A stretch of 64,000 nt of DNA from Herbidospora sakaeratensis (GTDB lineage: Bacteria; Actinomycetota; Actinomycetes; Streptosporangiales; Streptosporangiaceae): the NCBI RefSeq assembly GCF_001570525.1, contig NZ_BBXC01000021.1, forward strand, positions 1 through 64,000, in the 5' to 3' direction. The notes under the pieces are model-generated. The model saw only the letters and a program-made list of their open reading frames with translations. It was not told where the DNA came from and did not search any database. A program made the translations under genes and the position numbers. Positions 6,312 through 14,954 of the stretch are shown here, piece by piece (the first letter of the stretch is position 1; every line of letters begins with the position of its first letter).

Positions 6312-7616
6312 CTATCGCCGTTCGACGACCCGGACCTCGCCGCCGAGCTCCCGCACCAGGCGGGCCTCCGGCAGCAGGTCGGGATGGCCGCCGCCCTTGA
6401 CGTAGACGTCGGGGCGGATGAGCTTCAGCAGGGACGCCGGGGTGTCGTCCTCGATCAGCGTGATGTAGTCGACCGAGCCCAGCCCGGCCAGCACGGCCGC
6501 CCGGTCCTCGGCGGTGTTGACCACCCGGTCCGGGGCCTTCCTGCGGGCCGCGCTCCGGTCGTCGCGCACCCCCACGACCAGCACGTCGCCGAACCGGCGG
6601 GCCTGCTCCAGGCAGGTCACGTGGGCGGGCTGCAGGACGTCGAAGCAGCCGTCGGTGAAGACGATGCGGCGGCCCTGATCCCGTTCGGCGGCGACCCGTT
6701 CGGCCAGCACCTTGGCCGGCATCGCCGGGCGCGGGCCCAGCTCGGCCAGCAGGTCGGTCGCGTCGCAGACCGCCGTGCCGGGGCGGCGGGAGACCACGTC
6801 GGCGCCCGCCTGGGCCAGGTCGGCGGCGGTCGCCGGGTCGGCCCCGGCGGCCAGGGCCAGCGCGAAGACCGCGGTGAAGGTGTCGCCGGCGCCGGCGCCC
6901 ACGAGGTCGCCGGAGTTGGGCCGGGTCCGGTAGGCCGGGCGGCCCTCCCGGTGCACGACCGCGCCGTCGCCCTCGTCGGTGACGACTATCGGGGCGACGT
7001 CGTCCGGCAGCAGGTCGCAGGCGTCGTATCTGGCCAGCACGGCGGCCGGTTCGGCGGCTCGCCAGAGTTCGGGGTCGTAGGCGTCCACGACCAGCATCGG
7101 CAGGCCCGAGAGGGCCTGGCGGACCTCCTCGGTGCAGACGCCCGCACCGGAGTCGCAGACGATGACCACGTGGGCCACGTCGGCCAGCTCGCGGATCTGG
7201 TCCACCAGCTCGCGTTCGACGGGCGCGGGGATGGGGGACCGGTCCTCCTCGTCGTACCGTGCCACGATCTGCCCGCCCGACATGACCCGCCGTTTCACGG
7301 CGGTCCGGCGGCTGCGGGTGACGATGGGCCCGTCCACCTCGTGGCGGAGGAGGGCTCCGATAAGCGCCGTCCCCGCGGGGTCGGCGCCGGCGACGCCGAG
7401 CAGGTGCACCCGGGCACCCAGCGCGGCGAGATTGGCGGCGGTGTTGGCGGCGCCGCCGGGGGCGTCCTCGATCTGCTCGACGCTGACCACCGGGACCGGC
7501 GCCTCCTGCGCCATCCTGCTGGCCTGGCCCTGGAGCCACGAGTCGAGCATCACGTCCCCGACGACCACGGCCGTGAGGCCGGGGAAGCGGCGCACTGTCT
7601 CTTCCGTCATGGGCAT
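6312..7616 (-). CDS. hldE: HldE-like bifunctional heptose kinase/adenylyltransferase, degenerate second active site
   Basis: The 434-residue protein has an N-terminal PfkB/ribokinase domain (GDVMLDSW; GGAANTAANLAALGA; catalytic GAGAGDTFTA near residue 260) and a C-terminal nucleotidyltransferase domain. In the family these phosphorylate D-glycero-D-manno-heptose 7-phosphate and adenylate the 1-phosphate. The nucleotidyltransferase HxGH signature after GCFDVL reads QPAH instead of H-x-G-H, so the first His and the Gly are lost and adenylylation may be impaired. Two ATG starts are close (7616 and 7610), and one at 7664 would add 16 residues. It is divergent from a GT9 glycosyltransferase, consistent with heptose or similar sugar metabolism. 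Confidence 0.85.
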   Translation of the reverse strand: MPMTEETVRRFPGLTAVVVGDVMLDSWLQGQASRMAQEAPVPVVSVEQIEDAPGGAANTAANLAALGARVHLLGVAGADPAGTALIGALLRHEVDGPIVTRSRRTAVKRRVMSGGQIVARYDEEDRSPIPAPVERELVDQIRELADVAHVVIVCDSGAGVCTEEVRQALSGLPMLVVDAYDPELWRAAEPAAVLARYDACDLLPDDVAPIVVTDEGDGAVVHREGRPAYRTRPNSGDLVGAGAGDTFTAVFALALAAGADPATAADLAQAGADVVSRRPGTAVCDATDLLAELGPRPAMPAKVLAERVAAERDQGRRIVFTDGCFDVLQPAHVTCLEQARRFGDVLVVGVRDDRSAARRKAPDRVVNTAEDRAAVLAGLGSVDYITLIEDDTPASLLKLIRPDVYVKGGGHPDLLPEARLVRELGGEVRVVERR

Positions 7617-7721
7617 CCCTGCTGCCCGGGGGCGTGCCGGGAAAACCGCAGCGTGTTTGCTCATGGACCCCTCGGGTAACCGGGCCGGGGTACCGAAACC
7701 GAACCGATCGAAGGTCCTGCG

Positions 7722-8729
7722 ATGAACCTCATCGTCGAGAGCGTCGAGCGGATCGCCGTGCTGCGGGCCACGGCCCTGGGTGACCTGCTGCTGATCCTGC
7801 CCGCCGTGGAAGCGCTGCGCCGTGCCTATCCGGCCGCCAGAATCACTCTGCTCGGCCGGGAGTGGCAGGTGCCGTTCCTGCGCGGCCGTCCCGGCCCGGT
7901 CGACGACGTCGTGCCCGTGCCGCCCATCGAACAGTCGCCGGACGCGCCGCCCCACCTCGTGGGCCGCTTCGACCTGGCGCTCCAGATGCACGGCGACGGC
8001 CACTACGCCAACGCCTTCGTCAACCGCCTGGGCGCCCGCGTGACCGCCGGCCTGCGCGGCGACGACGCCCAGCCGCTCGACCGCTGGGTGCCCTACGTCC
8101 CCTACCAGCACGAGACGTTGCGTTTCCTCGAAGTGGCGGGGCTGGTCGGCGCGAGCTCCGAGAACGTCGAACCCCGCATGCAGGTGACCCGCGACGACTA
8201 CGCCGAGTTGCGCTCGGTCCTGGGCGAACTGCCGCGCGGACTGATCGCGGTGCACCCGGGGGGCCGCGACGCCCGCCGCCGCTGGCCGGCCGCCTGTTTC
8301 GCCGAGGCCGCCGCCCGTCTGGGGCGACCGGTCGCGGTGACCGGCGGAGAGCACGAACGCGACCTGGTGGAGAAGGTGGCCGCGCTGATCCCGAGGGCGA
8401 TCCCCGTCGTCGGGGCGCTCTCGGCGGGCGGCCTGGCCGCCCTCTACACCGCCTGCGACGTGGTGATCGCCAACGACAGCGGCCCCCGGAGGCTGGCCGC
8501 CGCGACCGGCACCCCGACCGTCGGGGTCTACTGGTGCGGCGACCTGATCAACGCCGGGCCGCTGACCCGCAGCCACCACCGTCCCCTCATCTCGTGGACG
8601 ACGCACTGCCCGACCTGCGGAGGCGCGGGCCTGCGCGAACCGGGCGGCTGCGACCACCCGGTGTCGTGGCTGACCGACGTGGGCGCCGAGGCCGTGGCCA
8701 CCCAGGCCGACGAACTGCTCAGCGCCTGA
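7722..8729 (+). CDS. glycosyltransferase family 9 (heptosyltransferase-like)
   Basis: The 335-residue protein starts with the GT9 pattern IAVLRATALGDLLLILPAVEALR and has the donor-binding motif ANDSGPRRLAAATGTPTVGVYW near residues 250-272 (usual form NDSGPxHLA, here with Arg-Arg-Leu). GT9 enzymes transfer heptose from ADP-heptose. Its divergent partner is the HldE-like gene, which would supply that donor. GAAGG lies upstream of the ATG. Its 3' end overlaps the convergent GT9 gene by 11 bp. The acceptor in this Gram-positive is unknown. Confidence 0.85.
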   Translation: MNLIVESVERIAVLRATALGDLLLILPAVEALRRAYPAARITLLGREWQVPFLRGRPGPVDDVVPVPPIEQSPDAPPHLVGRFDLALQMHGDGHYANAFVNRLGARVTAGLRGDDAQPLDRWVPYVPYQHETLRFLEVAGLVGASSENVEPRMQVTRDDYAELRSVLGELPRGLIAVHPGGRDARRRWPAACFAEAAARLGRPVAVTGGEHERDLVEKVAALIPRAIPVVGALSAGGLAALYTACDVVIANDSGPRRLAAATGTPTVGVYWCGDLINAGPLTRSHHRPLISWTTHCPTCGGAGLREPGGCDHPVSWLTDVGAEAVATQADELLSA

Positions 8730-9642
8730 CCAGGCCGTCGTTCAGCACGGCCGCCGCGGCCTTCAGCACGTCGGCGGTGGTCACGCTCGCCGGGTCGGCG
8801 TCACGGCGGAGGGCCTGGTGTCGGGGCCGCTCCCTCGGCGGGCCCCACCGTTCCGGGCGCTCCGGGCCGAAGATCGTCACCGACGGGGTGCCGTACGCCG
8901 TCGCCAGCTGGGACACCCCCGTGTCCGAGCTGATCACCAGCCGGGCTCCGGCCACGACCGCGCACAACTCCCGGAGCGACGTGCGTCCGGCCAGCACGAT
9001 CTGCGGCGGCAGCACCGCCTGCGTGGCCACCAGCAGCGCCAGCGGGCGCTCCTTGCGCGAACCGGTCACCACGACCGGCAGGTCCTCTCCCGCCATCGCC
9101 CGTGCCACCTCGGCGAACCGTTCCGGCGGCCAGCGCCGCGACAGGCCGGTGCCGCCCGGGTGGATGACCACTGCGCCGGCCGCCGGGCTCGGCGTCATCG
9201 GCGGGGGCAGCAGCAGGTCGCGGGGGTCGGCCTTCAGCCCGTACCACTCGACCAGACGGCACCACCGCCGCGTCTCGTGCTCGTCGTCGTCCCACTTCGG
9301 CCCGGGGGGATAGGCCTCCTCCGCGTACGCCCACAACCTCCGGGGCCGCAGGTCGGCCAGCAGCTCCGTGGAGCGCGGCCCCCGGCCGTGCAGGTTCACC
9401 GCGATCTCGGGGAAGAACGGCAGGTCGGAGTTGCGGTCGGTGAGCCCCGGCCACATGATCGGCTCCAGGCCGTACGCCGGGATGAGCCGGTCGACCACCC
9501 CCGTGAGGGCGGCCAGCTCGCTCAGCTCCGGCGGGCAGGCCAGGGCGATCCTGATGCCACTGCGGCGCAGGGCGCGCAGGGCGGGCACGGCCGTCAGAAG
9601 ATGGCCGATGCCCTGCGCGCGCAACACGAGTGCGGTCGTCAT
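8719..9642 (-). CDS. glycosyltransferase family 9 (heptosyltransferase-like)
   Basis: The 307-residue protein has the GT9 N terminus (LVLRAQGIGHLLTAVPALRALR, with Ile-Gly-His where Leu-Gly-Asp is usual), IHPGGTGLSRRWPPERF in the middle and SSDTGVSQLATAYGTPSVTIFG as the donor-site motif. The ATG at 9642 overlaps the stop of the upstream GT4 gene (ATGA), so the two are translationally coupled. A much longer reading frame continues upstream but only as a shadow of the GT4 gene. Confidence 0.85.
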   Translation of the reverse strand: MTTALVLRAQGIGHLLTAVPALRALRRSGIRIALACPPELSELAALTGVVDRLIPAYGLEPIMWPGLTDRNSDLPFFPEIAVNLHGRGPRSTELLADLRPRRLWAYAEEAYPPGPKWDDDEHETRRWCRLVEWYGLKADPRDLLLPPPMTPSPAAGAVVIHPGGTGLSRRWPPERFAEVARAMAGEDLPVVVTGSRKERPLALLVATQAVLPPQIVLAGRTSLRELCAVVAGARLVISSDTGVSQLATAYGTPSVTIFGPERPERWGPPRERPRHQALRRDADPASVTTADVLKAAAAVLNDGLVRR

Positions 9643-10835
9643 GCGGTCGCCTCCAACCGGACGCCGACCTCTCGATAGGCGGCGACCGTCTCCATCGCGA
9701 TCCTGTTCCAGCCGTAACGCGCCCTGGCCCGGTCGGCCCCGGCGATGCCGACCGCGGTCATCCGCACAGGGTCGGCCAGCAGCCGCTGCACCGCCCTGGC
9801 CAGCGCGTTCGGCCGCTGCGGCGGCACCAGCACGCCGGTGATCCCGTTGACCACGGTCTCCTTCTGGCCGCCCACGCACGAGGCGACCACCGGCACCCCG
9901 CAGGCCATCGCCTCCAGCGCGACCATGCCGAAGGGCTCGTACCAGGGCACCGCGACGACGGCGGCGGCCGAGCGCATCAGCCCGGGCACGTCCTCGCGGG
10001 CCACCTGGCCGGTGAAGGTCACCCGGTCGGCCACCCCGTTCCGCTGGGCCAGCCAGCGCAGCCGGGTCACCTCGGGGTCGTGGTGCAGCGCGTGCGCGGG
10101 GGGCCCGCCGGCCACCACCAGCTCGACGCCCTTGACGCCGCGCAGCGCCTCGATGATCGTCGCCACGCCCTTGCGCGGGACGAGTCGGCCGATCGACACC
10201 AGCCGGGGCCGGGCCGTGGGCGGCGCCGCGACGTGCGGGTTGAAGCGGGCCAGGTCGACCCCGCAGGGCACCACCCGGGCCTGCCGGCGGCTGACGCCCA
10301 TCCGGCGCAGCTCGTCGACCTCGTCGGTGCAGGTCGCGACGATGGCGTCGGCCTCGCGGCCGATCCGGGTCTCGGCCTCGATCCGATCGGCCGGGCTGGT
10401 GTCCTCCGAGCCCTGGTGGCGGCGCTTGACCGAGCCGAGCGCGTGGTAGGTGTGCACGACCGGGACGCCCAGGTCGCGGGCCGCGCCGAGGGCGGCCAGG
10501 CCGCTCATCCAGAAGTGGCTGTGCACCACGTCCGGCCGGTCGAACAACCACTGTTCCCGCAACCACTTCGCGAAGTGCGGCACCCACGGGAGGATGTCGT
10601 CCTTCGGGATCTTGCGCGCCGGCCCGGCGGGCACGTGCACGACGGTGACGCGCGGCGCGATCCGCACCCTCTCGGGCACCTGCTCGTCGTCGCGGCGCGT
10701 GTAGACGACGACCTCGTGCCCGAGTGCCGCGACCGCCCTGGCCAGCGCGTCGACGTGGACGTTCTGGCCGCCGGCGTCGGTGGTGCCGACGCAGGCGAGC
10801 GGACTGGCGTGCTCCGAGATCATGGCGATCTTCAT
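9639..10835 (-). CDS. glycosyltransferase family 4 (GT-B retaining)
   Basis: The 398-residue protein opens with MKIAMISEHASPL and GGQNVHVDALARAVAALGHEV, then SHFWMSG and HTYHALG. The C-terminal donor domain has GRLVPRKG and the E-x7-E motif EPFGMVALEAMACGVPVVAS. It resembles MshA/SqdX-type GT4 enzymes. GGAGGTAA sits 4-5 bases before the ATG. It is the first gene of a two-gene operon with the GT9 gene. The 275-bp gap upstream (10836-11110) presumably holds its promoter and that of the BON gene; I see no other feature in it. Confidence 0.85.
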   Translation of the reverse strand: MKIAMISEHASPLACVGTTDAGGQNVHVDALARAVAALGHEVVVYTRRDDEQVPERVRIAPRVTVVHVPAGPARKIPKDDILPWVPHFAKWLREQWLFDRPDVVHSHFWMSGLAALGAARDLGVPVVHTYHALGSVKRRHQGSEDTSPADRIEAETRIGREADAIVATCTDEVDELRRMGVSRRQARVVPCGVDLARFNPHVAAPPTARPRLVSIGRLVPRKGVATIIEALRGVKGVELVVAGGPPAHALHHDPEVTRLRWLAQRNGVADRVTFTGQVAREDVPGLMRSAAAVVAVPWYEPFGMVALEAMACGVPVVASCVGGQKETVVNGITGVLVPPQRPNALARAVQRLLADPVRMTAVGIAGADRARARYGWNRIAMETVAAYREVGVRLEATA

Positions 10836-11110
10836 GGGGTTACCTCCGGGAACGGCTGGTCCCGCTCGCGGGCGGGATCGCGAGCGAACGGGAAGCCCGA
10901 GTCCGGGGTCACGGGAGCCGGGAGGAGAGCACGCCGGTTAGACGCGGCGAAAAGGGGGGAATGTGCGGTGAGCAAGGGACCTCCGGGACGGCATGCGTCA
11001 GCGAGGGAGGTGCCTGCTTCCTAGGCACAATATTGCCTCCACTTTAACCTATAAAGCCGTCCAGCAAACATCCTGTTTCGCCGGAAAAGGGGCGGGCAGG
11101 CGTTTTCCCT

Positions 11111-11356
11111 ATGGACACACCGCACTATGTGGCCGCCCGCGTGCAGCAAGCCATCGCGGAGGACGGCCGGACCAACGAACTCGGCATCCGGGTCGACGTG
11201 CGCGGGGACCAGGTCTTCCTGCGCGGCCAGGTGACCGGCGACGACCAGCGTCACCTGCTGACCGAGGTGGCCCGGGAGGCCGCCCCCGGTCTGACCGTCC
11301 ACAACGAGGTGACGTGTGTGGAGGTCCGCGACCCCGGCGAGGAGGAGCAGCTGTGA
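11111..11356 (+). CDS. BON-domain protein
   Basis: The 81-residue protein is a single BON domain. A helix (VAARVQQAIAEDGR) is followed by the beta-rich VRGDQVFLRGQVTGDDQRHLLTEVAREAAPGLTVHNEV core, written here as the family's alternating GxVxLxGxV pattern. No signal peptide or lipobox is seen, so it is probably cytoplasmic. BON domains bind membranes or small ligands. It overlaps the phosphoesterase gene by 4 bp (GTGA). Confidence 0.85.
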   Translation: MDTPHYVAARVQQAIAEDGRTNELGIRVDVRGDQVFLRGQVTGDDQRHLLTEVAREAAPGLTVHNEVTCVEVRDPGEEEQL

Positions 11357-12072
11357 GCATCCGTGTCGCGGCCGTCGCCGACATCCACCTGGGAGAGGCC
11401 CAGCGGGGCAGCTACCGTCCCCGGCTCGAGGGCATCGAGGAGCGCGCCGACGTCCTGCTGGTCGGTGGCGACCTGACCCGCCACGGCACCCTCGACGAAG
11501 GCAAGATCGTCGCGGAGGAGTTCCGCGGCCTGCCGATCCCCGTCGTCTTCGTGCTGGGCAACCACGACTACCACTCCGACGTGGAAGCGGAGATCATCGC
11601 GGTCCTGCGGGAGGCCGGCGGGATCGTGCTCGACGACACCGCCGAGACGCTCCTCGACGGGCGGCTCGGCCTCGCCGGGGGCAAGGGCTTCGGCGGCGGC
11701 TTCGCCGGCAAGTCGGCCAGTGAGTTCGGGGAGCCCGAGACCAAGGCGTTCGTCCGGCACACGCGGGAGATCGCCGACCGGTGGCGGGTCGCGCTGAAGA
11801 GCCTCGACACCGAATACCGGGTGGTGCTCAGCCACTATTCGCCGGTCAAGGAGACGCTGGCCGGGGAGCCGCCGGAGATCTACCCGTTCCTCGGCAGCTA
11901 TCTGCTCGCCGAGGCGGTCGACGCCGAGGGCGCCGACCTGATCGTCCACGGCCACGCCCACGCGGGCACCGAGAAGGGCATGACCCCGGGCGGGATCCGG
12001 GTCAGGAACGTGGCGCTGCCGGTGCTGCGCCGGGCCTACGCCACCTACTGCCTCGGCTCGGAGGAGTGCTAG
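11353..12072 (+). CDS. calcineurin-like metallophosphoesterase
   Basis: The 239-residue protein has the ordered motifs of the family: DIHLG (D-x-H), GGDLT (GDxx), GNHDYH (GNHD/E), a His in LSHYSP and GHAHAG (GHxH), which together bind two metal ions. The substrate cannot be told from sequence. The GTG start overlaps the BON gene stop (GTGA), so the pair is translationally coupled. Confidence 0.88.
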   Translation: MSIRVAAVADIHLGEAQRGSYRPRLEGIEERADVLLVGGDLTRHGTLDEGKIVAEEFRGLPIPVVFVLGNHDYHSDVEAEIIAVLREAGGIVLDDTAETLLDGRLGLAGGKGFGGGFAGKSASEFGEPETKAFVRHTREIADRWRVALKSLDTEYRVVLSHYSPVKETLAGEPPEIYPFLGSYLLAEAVDAEGADLIVHGHAHAGTEKGMTPGGIRVRNVALPVLRRAYATYCLGSEEC

Positions 12073-12080
12073 CAACACGT

Positions 12081-12109
12081 AATGGCGGCCGGGCTTTCCG
12101 GCCGCCATT
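12081..12109. terminator. bidirectional terminator
   Basis: A perfect 12-bp stem, AATGGCGGCCGG (12081-12092) with CCGGCCGCCATT (12098-12109) around GCTTT minus the paired bases, is followed by GTCGTGTTTT on the forward strand. It lies between the convergent phosphoesterase and GPGG-peptide genes. Confidence 0.8.
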
Positions 12110-12127
12110 GTCGTGTTTTCATGATCG

Positions 12128-12277
12128 CTATACGTTGAAGATACTGACGCCGCCGGGCCCCACGAGGAACCCGAGGACGATGAGGACGATCCCCCAAAGG
12201 ATGTCCCTACGAGCGAGGATCACGTAGATCCCGGCGATGACGAGTACAACCGCGATGATCCAGAGCAAAGTAGCCAT
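12128..12277 (-). CDS. GPGG-motif small membrane protein (49 aa)
   Basis: The short gene encodes 49 residues: Met, a long hydrophobic helix (LLWIIAVVLVIAGIYVIL), a basic turn (ARRD), a second hydrophobic helix (ILWGIVLIVLGFLV) and the ending GPGGVSIFNV. The GPGGVS ending defines a known family of tiny actinobacterial membrane proteins of unknown function. GGGAGG lies about 13 bases upstream of the ATG, a little far. It is convergent with the phosphoesterase and divergent from the F420 enzyme. Confidence 0.8.
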   Translation of the reverse strand: MATLLWIIAVVLVIAGIYVILARRDILWGIVLIVLGFLVGPGGVSIFNV

Positions 12278-12339
12278 GAAGCTCGACTGCCCTCCCGAAG
12301 CGGTCATTAACGCCAGGGAACGTGGGCAGGGGAGATTTC

Positions 12340-13287
12340 ATGACACGTTTTGGTTACTTCCTCAGCTCCGAGGAGCACAGCCCGAAAGAGCTGGTCAGGC
12401 AGGCCGTGCTCGCCGAGCAGGCGGGTTTCGAGGGTCTGTGGATCTCCGACCACTTCCACCCCTGGATCGACGAGCAGGGGGAGAGCCCGTTCGTCTGGTC
12501 GGTGATCGGCGCGCTGTCCCAGGTGGTCTCGCTCCCGGTGACGACGGCGGTGACCTGTCCGCTGGTGCGCATCCATCCGGCGATCGTGGCGCAGGCCGCG
12601 GCGACCGCGCAGGTCCTGCTCGACGGCCGCTTCCATCTGGGTGTCGGTACGGGCGAAGCCCTCAACGAGCACATCTTCGGCGACCCGTGGCCCCCGGCCG
12701 GCGACCGGCAGCGCATGCTGGAGGAGGCCGTGGGGATCATCCGCGAACTGTGGGAGGGCGGCCTGGTCACCCACCACGGCGAGTTCTACGACGTCGAGAA
12801 CGCGCGGCTCTACACGCTGCCCGACGAACCCCCGCCGATCTACGTGTCGGCCTTCGGCCCCGGCTCGGCCGAGCTCGCGGGCCGGATCGGCGACGGCTTC
12901 GTGTCGGTGATGCCGGACGCCGACCTGCTGGAGGCGTACCGGAAGGCCGGGGGAGCGGGCAAGCCGGCGCAGGCCGGCCTGAAGGTCTGCTGGGGCACCG
13001 ACGAGGACGACGCCCGCCGGCTGGCCCACCGCCTGTGGCCGACCGAGGGCATCGACGGCGAGGCCAACCAGCTGCTCCCGCTGCCGCGCCACTTCGAGCA
13101 GCTGGCCACGCTGGTCCGGCCCGACGACCTGACCCTCCCGGTCGGTCCCGATCCCGAGGTGCACGTCGCCGCGATCCAGCAGTTCGTCGACGCCGGATAC
13201 GACGAGATCTACATCTCCCAGATCGGCCCCGACCAGGAGGGCTTCTTCGAGTTCTACGAGTCGGCGATCCTGTCGCGGTTCCGCTGA
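12340..13287 (+). CDS. F420-dependent luciferase-like oxidoreductase, G6PDH-type subfamily
   Basis: The 315-residue TIM-barrel protein carries FGYFLSSEEHSPKELVRQAVLAE at the N terminus, GLWISDHFHPWIDEQGESPFVWSV as the F420-binding region and FHLGVGTGEALNEHI. These features are typical of F420-dependent glucose-6-phosphate dehydrogenase relatives (TIGR03557-like). The real substrate may not be glucose 6-phosphate. The ATG at 12340 has CAGGGGAGA upstream. Its 3' end overlaps the convergent DUF6328-like gene by 34 bp. Confidence 0.9.
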   Translation: MTRFGYFLSSEEHSPKELVRQAVLAEQAGFEGLWISDHFHPWIDEQGESPFVWSVIGALSQVVSLPVTTAVTCPLVRIHPAIVAQAAATAQVLLDGRFHLGVGTGEALNEHIFGDPWPPAGDRQRMLEEAVGIIRELWEGGLVTHHGEFYDVENARLYTLPDEPPPIYVSAFGPGSAELAGRIGDGFVSVMPDADLLEAYRKAGGAGKPAQAGLKVCWGTDEDDARRLAHRLWPTEGIDGEANQLLPLPRHFEQLATLVRPDDLTLPVGPDPEVHVAAIQQFVDAGYDEIYISQIGPDQEGFFEFYESAILSRFR

Positions 13288-13760
13288 AGCGTGATCAGCG
13301 GCTGCACGAACCACAACCAGGTGCTCAGTAAGACCACTCCGGCCGCGATCAGGATGGCCGGGGTGGCGCCCAGGTAGACCTCGACGACCAGCCCGGTCGA
13401 GCACGTCATCGAGATCGCCAGGGCGATCCCCCCGACCACCGCCAGTTCGTTGGCCCGGTGGAGCATGATCTCCTTCAGCCCCGAACGGAACAGGATCCGG
13501 TTCTGCACGGCGGGGGCCAGCAGGCAGATCGACGCCACCGCCGCCGACACCAGGGCGGCGTAGAAGAGCCACTTGCCGAACTCGTCGACCCGGCTGAACC
13601 CGGCGGAGAAGGGGAGCGTCAGCAGGAACGCGAACAGCACCTGCACCCCGGTCGACTGGACGCGCAGGCCTTGGAGGAGTTCACCCAGCTCACGGTCGAC
13701 CCGTTCCTTGGGGTTCTCCTCGGGGTTGGTCAGCAGGATGCGGTGCTCTTGCTCGGTCAT
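13254..13760 (-). CDS. four-TM membrane protein, DUF6328-like
   Basis: The 168-residue protein has a charged N terminus, the conserved segment ELLQGLRVQSTGVQVLFAFLL and four hydrophobic helices. This pattern matches the actinobacterial DUF6328 family as I remember it; the function is unknown. The ATG overlaps the stop of the upstream DUF1360-like gene (ATGA), so the two form a coupled operon. Confidence 0.8.
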   Translation of the reverse strand: MTEQEHRILLTNPEENPKERVDRELGELLQGLRVQSTGVQVLFAFLLTLPFSAGFSRVDEFGKWLFYAALVSAAVASICLLAPAVQNRILFRSGLKEIMLHRANELAVVGGIALAISMTCSTGLVVEVYLGATPAILIAAGVVLLSTWLWFVQPLITLQRNRDRIADS

Positions 13761-14251
13761 TTCGCCACCTTGATCATTTTCGAGTACGCCAGCTGTAACC
13801 AGTCGGACACCGCCACCGCCGTCATCGTCGCGCCCACCATGCGGGTCACCCGGGGCGCGAAGACCATCCCGGCCGCGTAGCCGGTCGCGATCCACTGCGC
13901 CAGGCAGAACGGGCAGCTCAGCAGCTCGCCCACGGCGTGGCGATGGCCCTCGCCCCGGACCTCCTCCTTCAGTTCGGAGGGCCCGGAGACGCCGACGTAC
14001 CGCGTGAAGGGCGCCCTGAGCGGGCTGGTGACGGTGTCCTTCGCGATCGTCCGGGAGAGGCGGTGGGTGGCCATCGACATCAGGGCGAGGTCCATGGGGG
14101 TCACCCGGTCGGGTGCCTCGCGCCCGGTCAGCTTTCCGGCGGCCAGGAGGGCGGCGACGGCGGTGCCGTACACACCGAGGACCCTGGCGTAAGAAGCCAA
14201 AGGGCGCTCCTTGGAGTACGCGTCGTTGATCTCTCTGAGGGTCTCGGTCAT
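13757..14251 (-). CDS. DUF1360-family membrane protein
   Basis: The 164-residue protein has hydrophobic segments near both ends, THRLSRTIAKDTVTSPLRAPFT in the middle and a CPFCLAQWIATGY motif. The HRLxRxIxxDxVTxPLRxPF and CPFCxAxW pair is the hallmark of DUF1360, a family linked to spore-associated or membrane proteins of unknown role. The start at 14251 skips a basic upstream extension. It is coupled to the DUF6328-like gene. Confidence 0.85.
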   Translation of the reverse strand: MTETLREINDAYSKERPLASYARVLGVYGTAVAALLAAGKLTGREAPDRVTPMDLALMSMATHRLSRTIAKDTVTSPLRAPFTRYVGVSGPSELKEEVRGEGHRHAVGELLSCPFCLAQWIATGYAAGMVFAPRVTRMVGATMTAVAVSDWLQLAYSKMIKVAK

Positions 14252-14309
14252 GGCGCGACGTATTACCCCGGATTGTTTGGGTCGAACGTTCCGGGGCAAA
14301 CGGTGCGGC

Positions 14310-14906
14310 GTGGGTAGTCACAGTCACGAGGTAACCGACGCCATCCTGGACACGCTCAAGCGCGCGGGGTCCGGCCTCAAAGAGGTGGGCGTGCGCTTCG
14401 CCCTGGCCGGCGGCTGCGGCGGATACGCCAGGGGAGCGGCCCCTTCCCTGCACGACGTCGACTTCGCGCTGGTCGAAGAGGACGTCCCCCTGGCGCTGAA
14501 GACGCTGGAGAACATGGGCTTCCGGACCGAACGGCCGCCGGAGGACTGGCTGGTCAAGGCGTTCGACGAAGAGGGCGTGCTGGTCGACCTGATCTTCCAG
14601 CTGGCCGACCGGCCCGTCACCCCCGAGATGATCGGCCGCGCCACGATGATCAACACCGCGGCGCTGAGCCTGCCGGTGCTGGAGGCCACCGACCTGGTGA
14701 TCTCGTGGATCCTGCCGCTGTCGGAGCACAGTTGCGACTACTCGGGGCTGCTGCCGACCGTCCGGGCGATGCGCGAGCAGGTCGACTGGGACCGCGTGGC
14801 GGGCGTCGTGGAGTCCTCGCCCTACGCCTCGACGTTCCTGGTGCTGCTGGAGCGCCTCGACGTGATCGGCAAGCCGACCCCGGTGCCGGTCGAGCGCTGG
14901 CCCTAG
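14310..14906 (+). CDS. nucleotidyltransferase-fold protein
   Basis: The 198-residue protein contains FALAGGCGGYARGAAPSLHDVDFALVEED, a variant of the pol-beta-like nucleotidyltransferase motif (GG/GS, then DxD) with Asp residues in HDVDFA. Later residues (EGVLVDLIFQL) supply the third acidic position. It may be an antitoxin-type or minimal nucleotidyltransferase; the substrate is unknown. The GTG at 14310 is the likeliest start, without a clear ribosome site. It is divergent from the DUF1360 operon across 58 bp. Confidence 0.75.
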   Translation: MGSHSHEVTDAILDTLKRAGSGLKEVGVRFALAGGCGGYARGAAPSLHDVDFALVEEDVPLALKTLENMGFRTERPPEDWLVKAFDEEGVLVDLIFQLADRPVTPEMIGRATMINTAALSLPVLEATDLVISWILPLSEHSCDYSGLLPTVRAMREQVDWDRVAGVVESSPYASTFLVLLERLDVIGKPTPVPVERWP

Positions 14907-14917
14907 AACCCGGAGAC

Positions 14918-14947
14918 AGGCCCCGCCCCCATGGAGGGACGGGGCCT
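14918..14947. terminator. rho-independent terminator between convergent genes
   Basis: AGGCCCCG (14918-14925) pairs with CGGGGCCT (14940-14947), followed by TTCTCCTTT on the forward strand. It ends the nucleotidyltransferase gene and lies 8 bases from the end of the reverse-strand PRC-barrel gene. Confidence 0.75.
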
Positions 14948-14954
14948 TTCTCCT

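Noticed and set aside
6312-8657. 781-codon reverse-strand reading frame extending the HldE-like gene upstream
   Set aside because: The first 330 codons lie antisense to the GT9 gene and have low-complexity shadow composition; domain boundaries put the start at 7616 or 7664.
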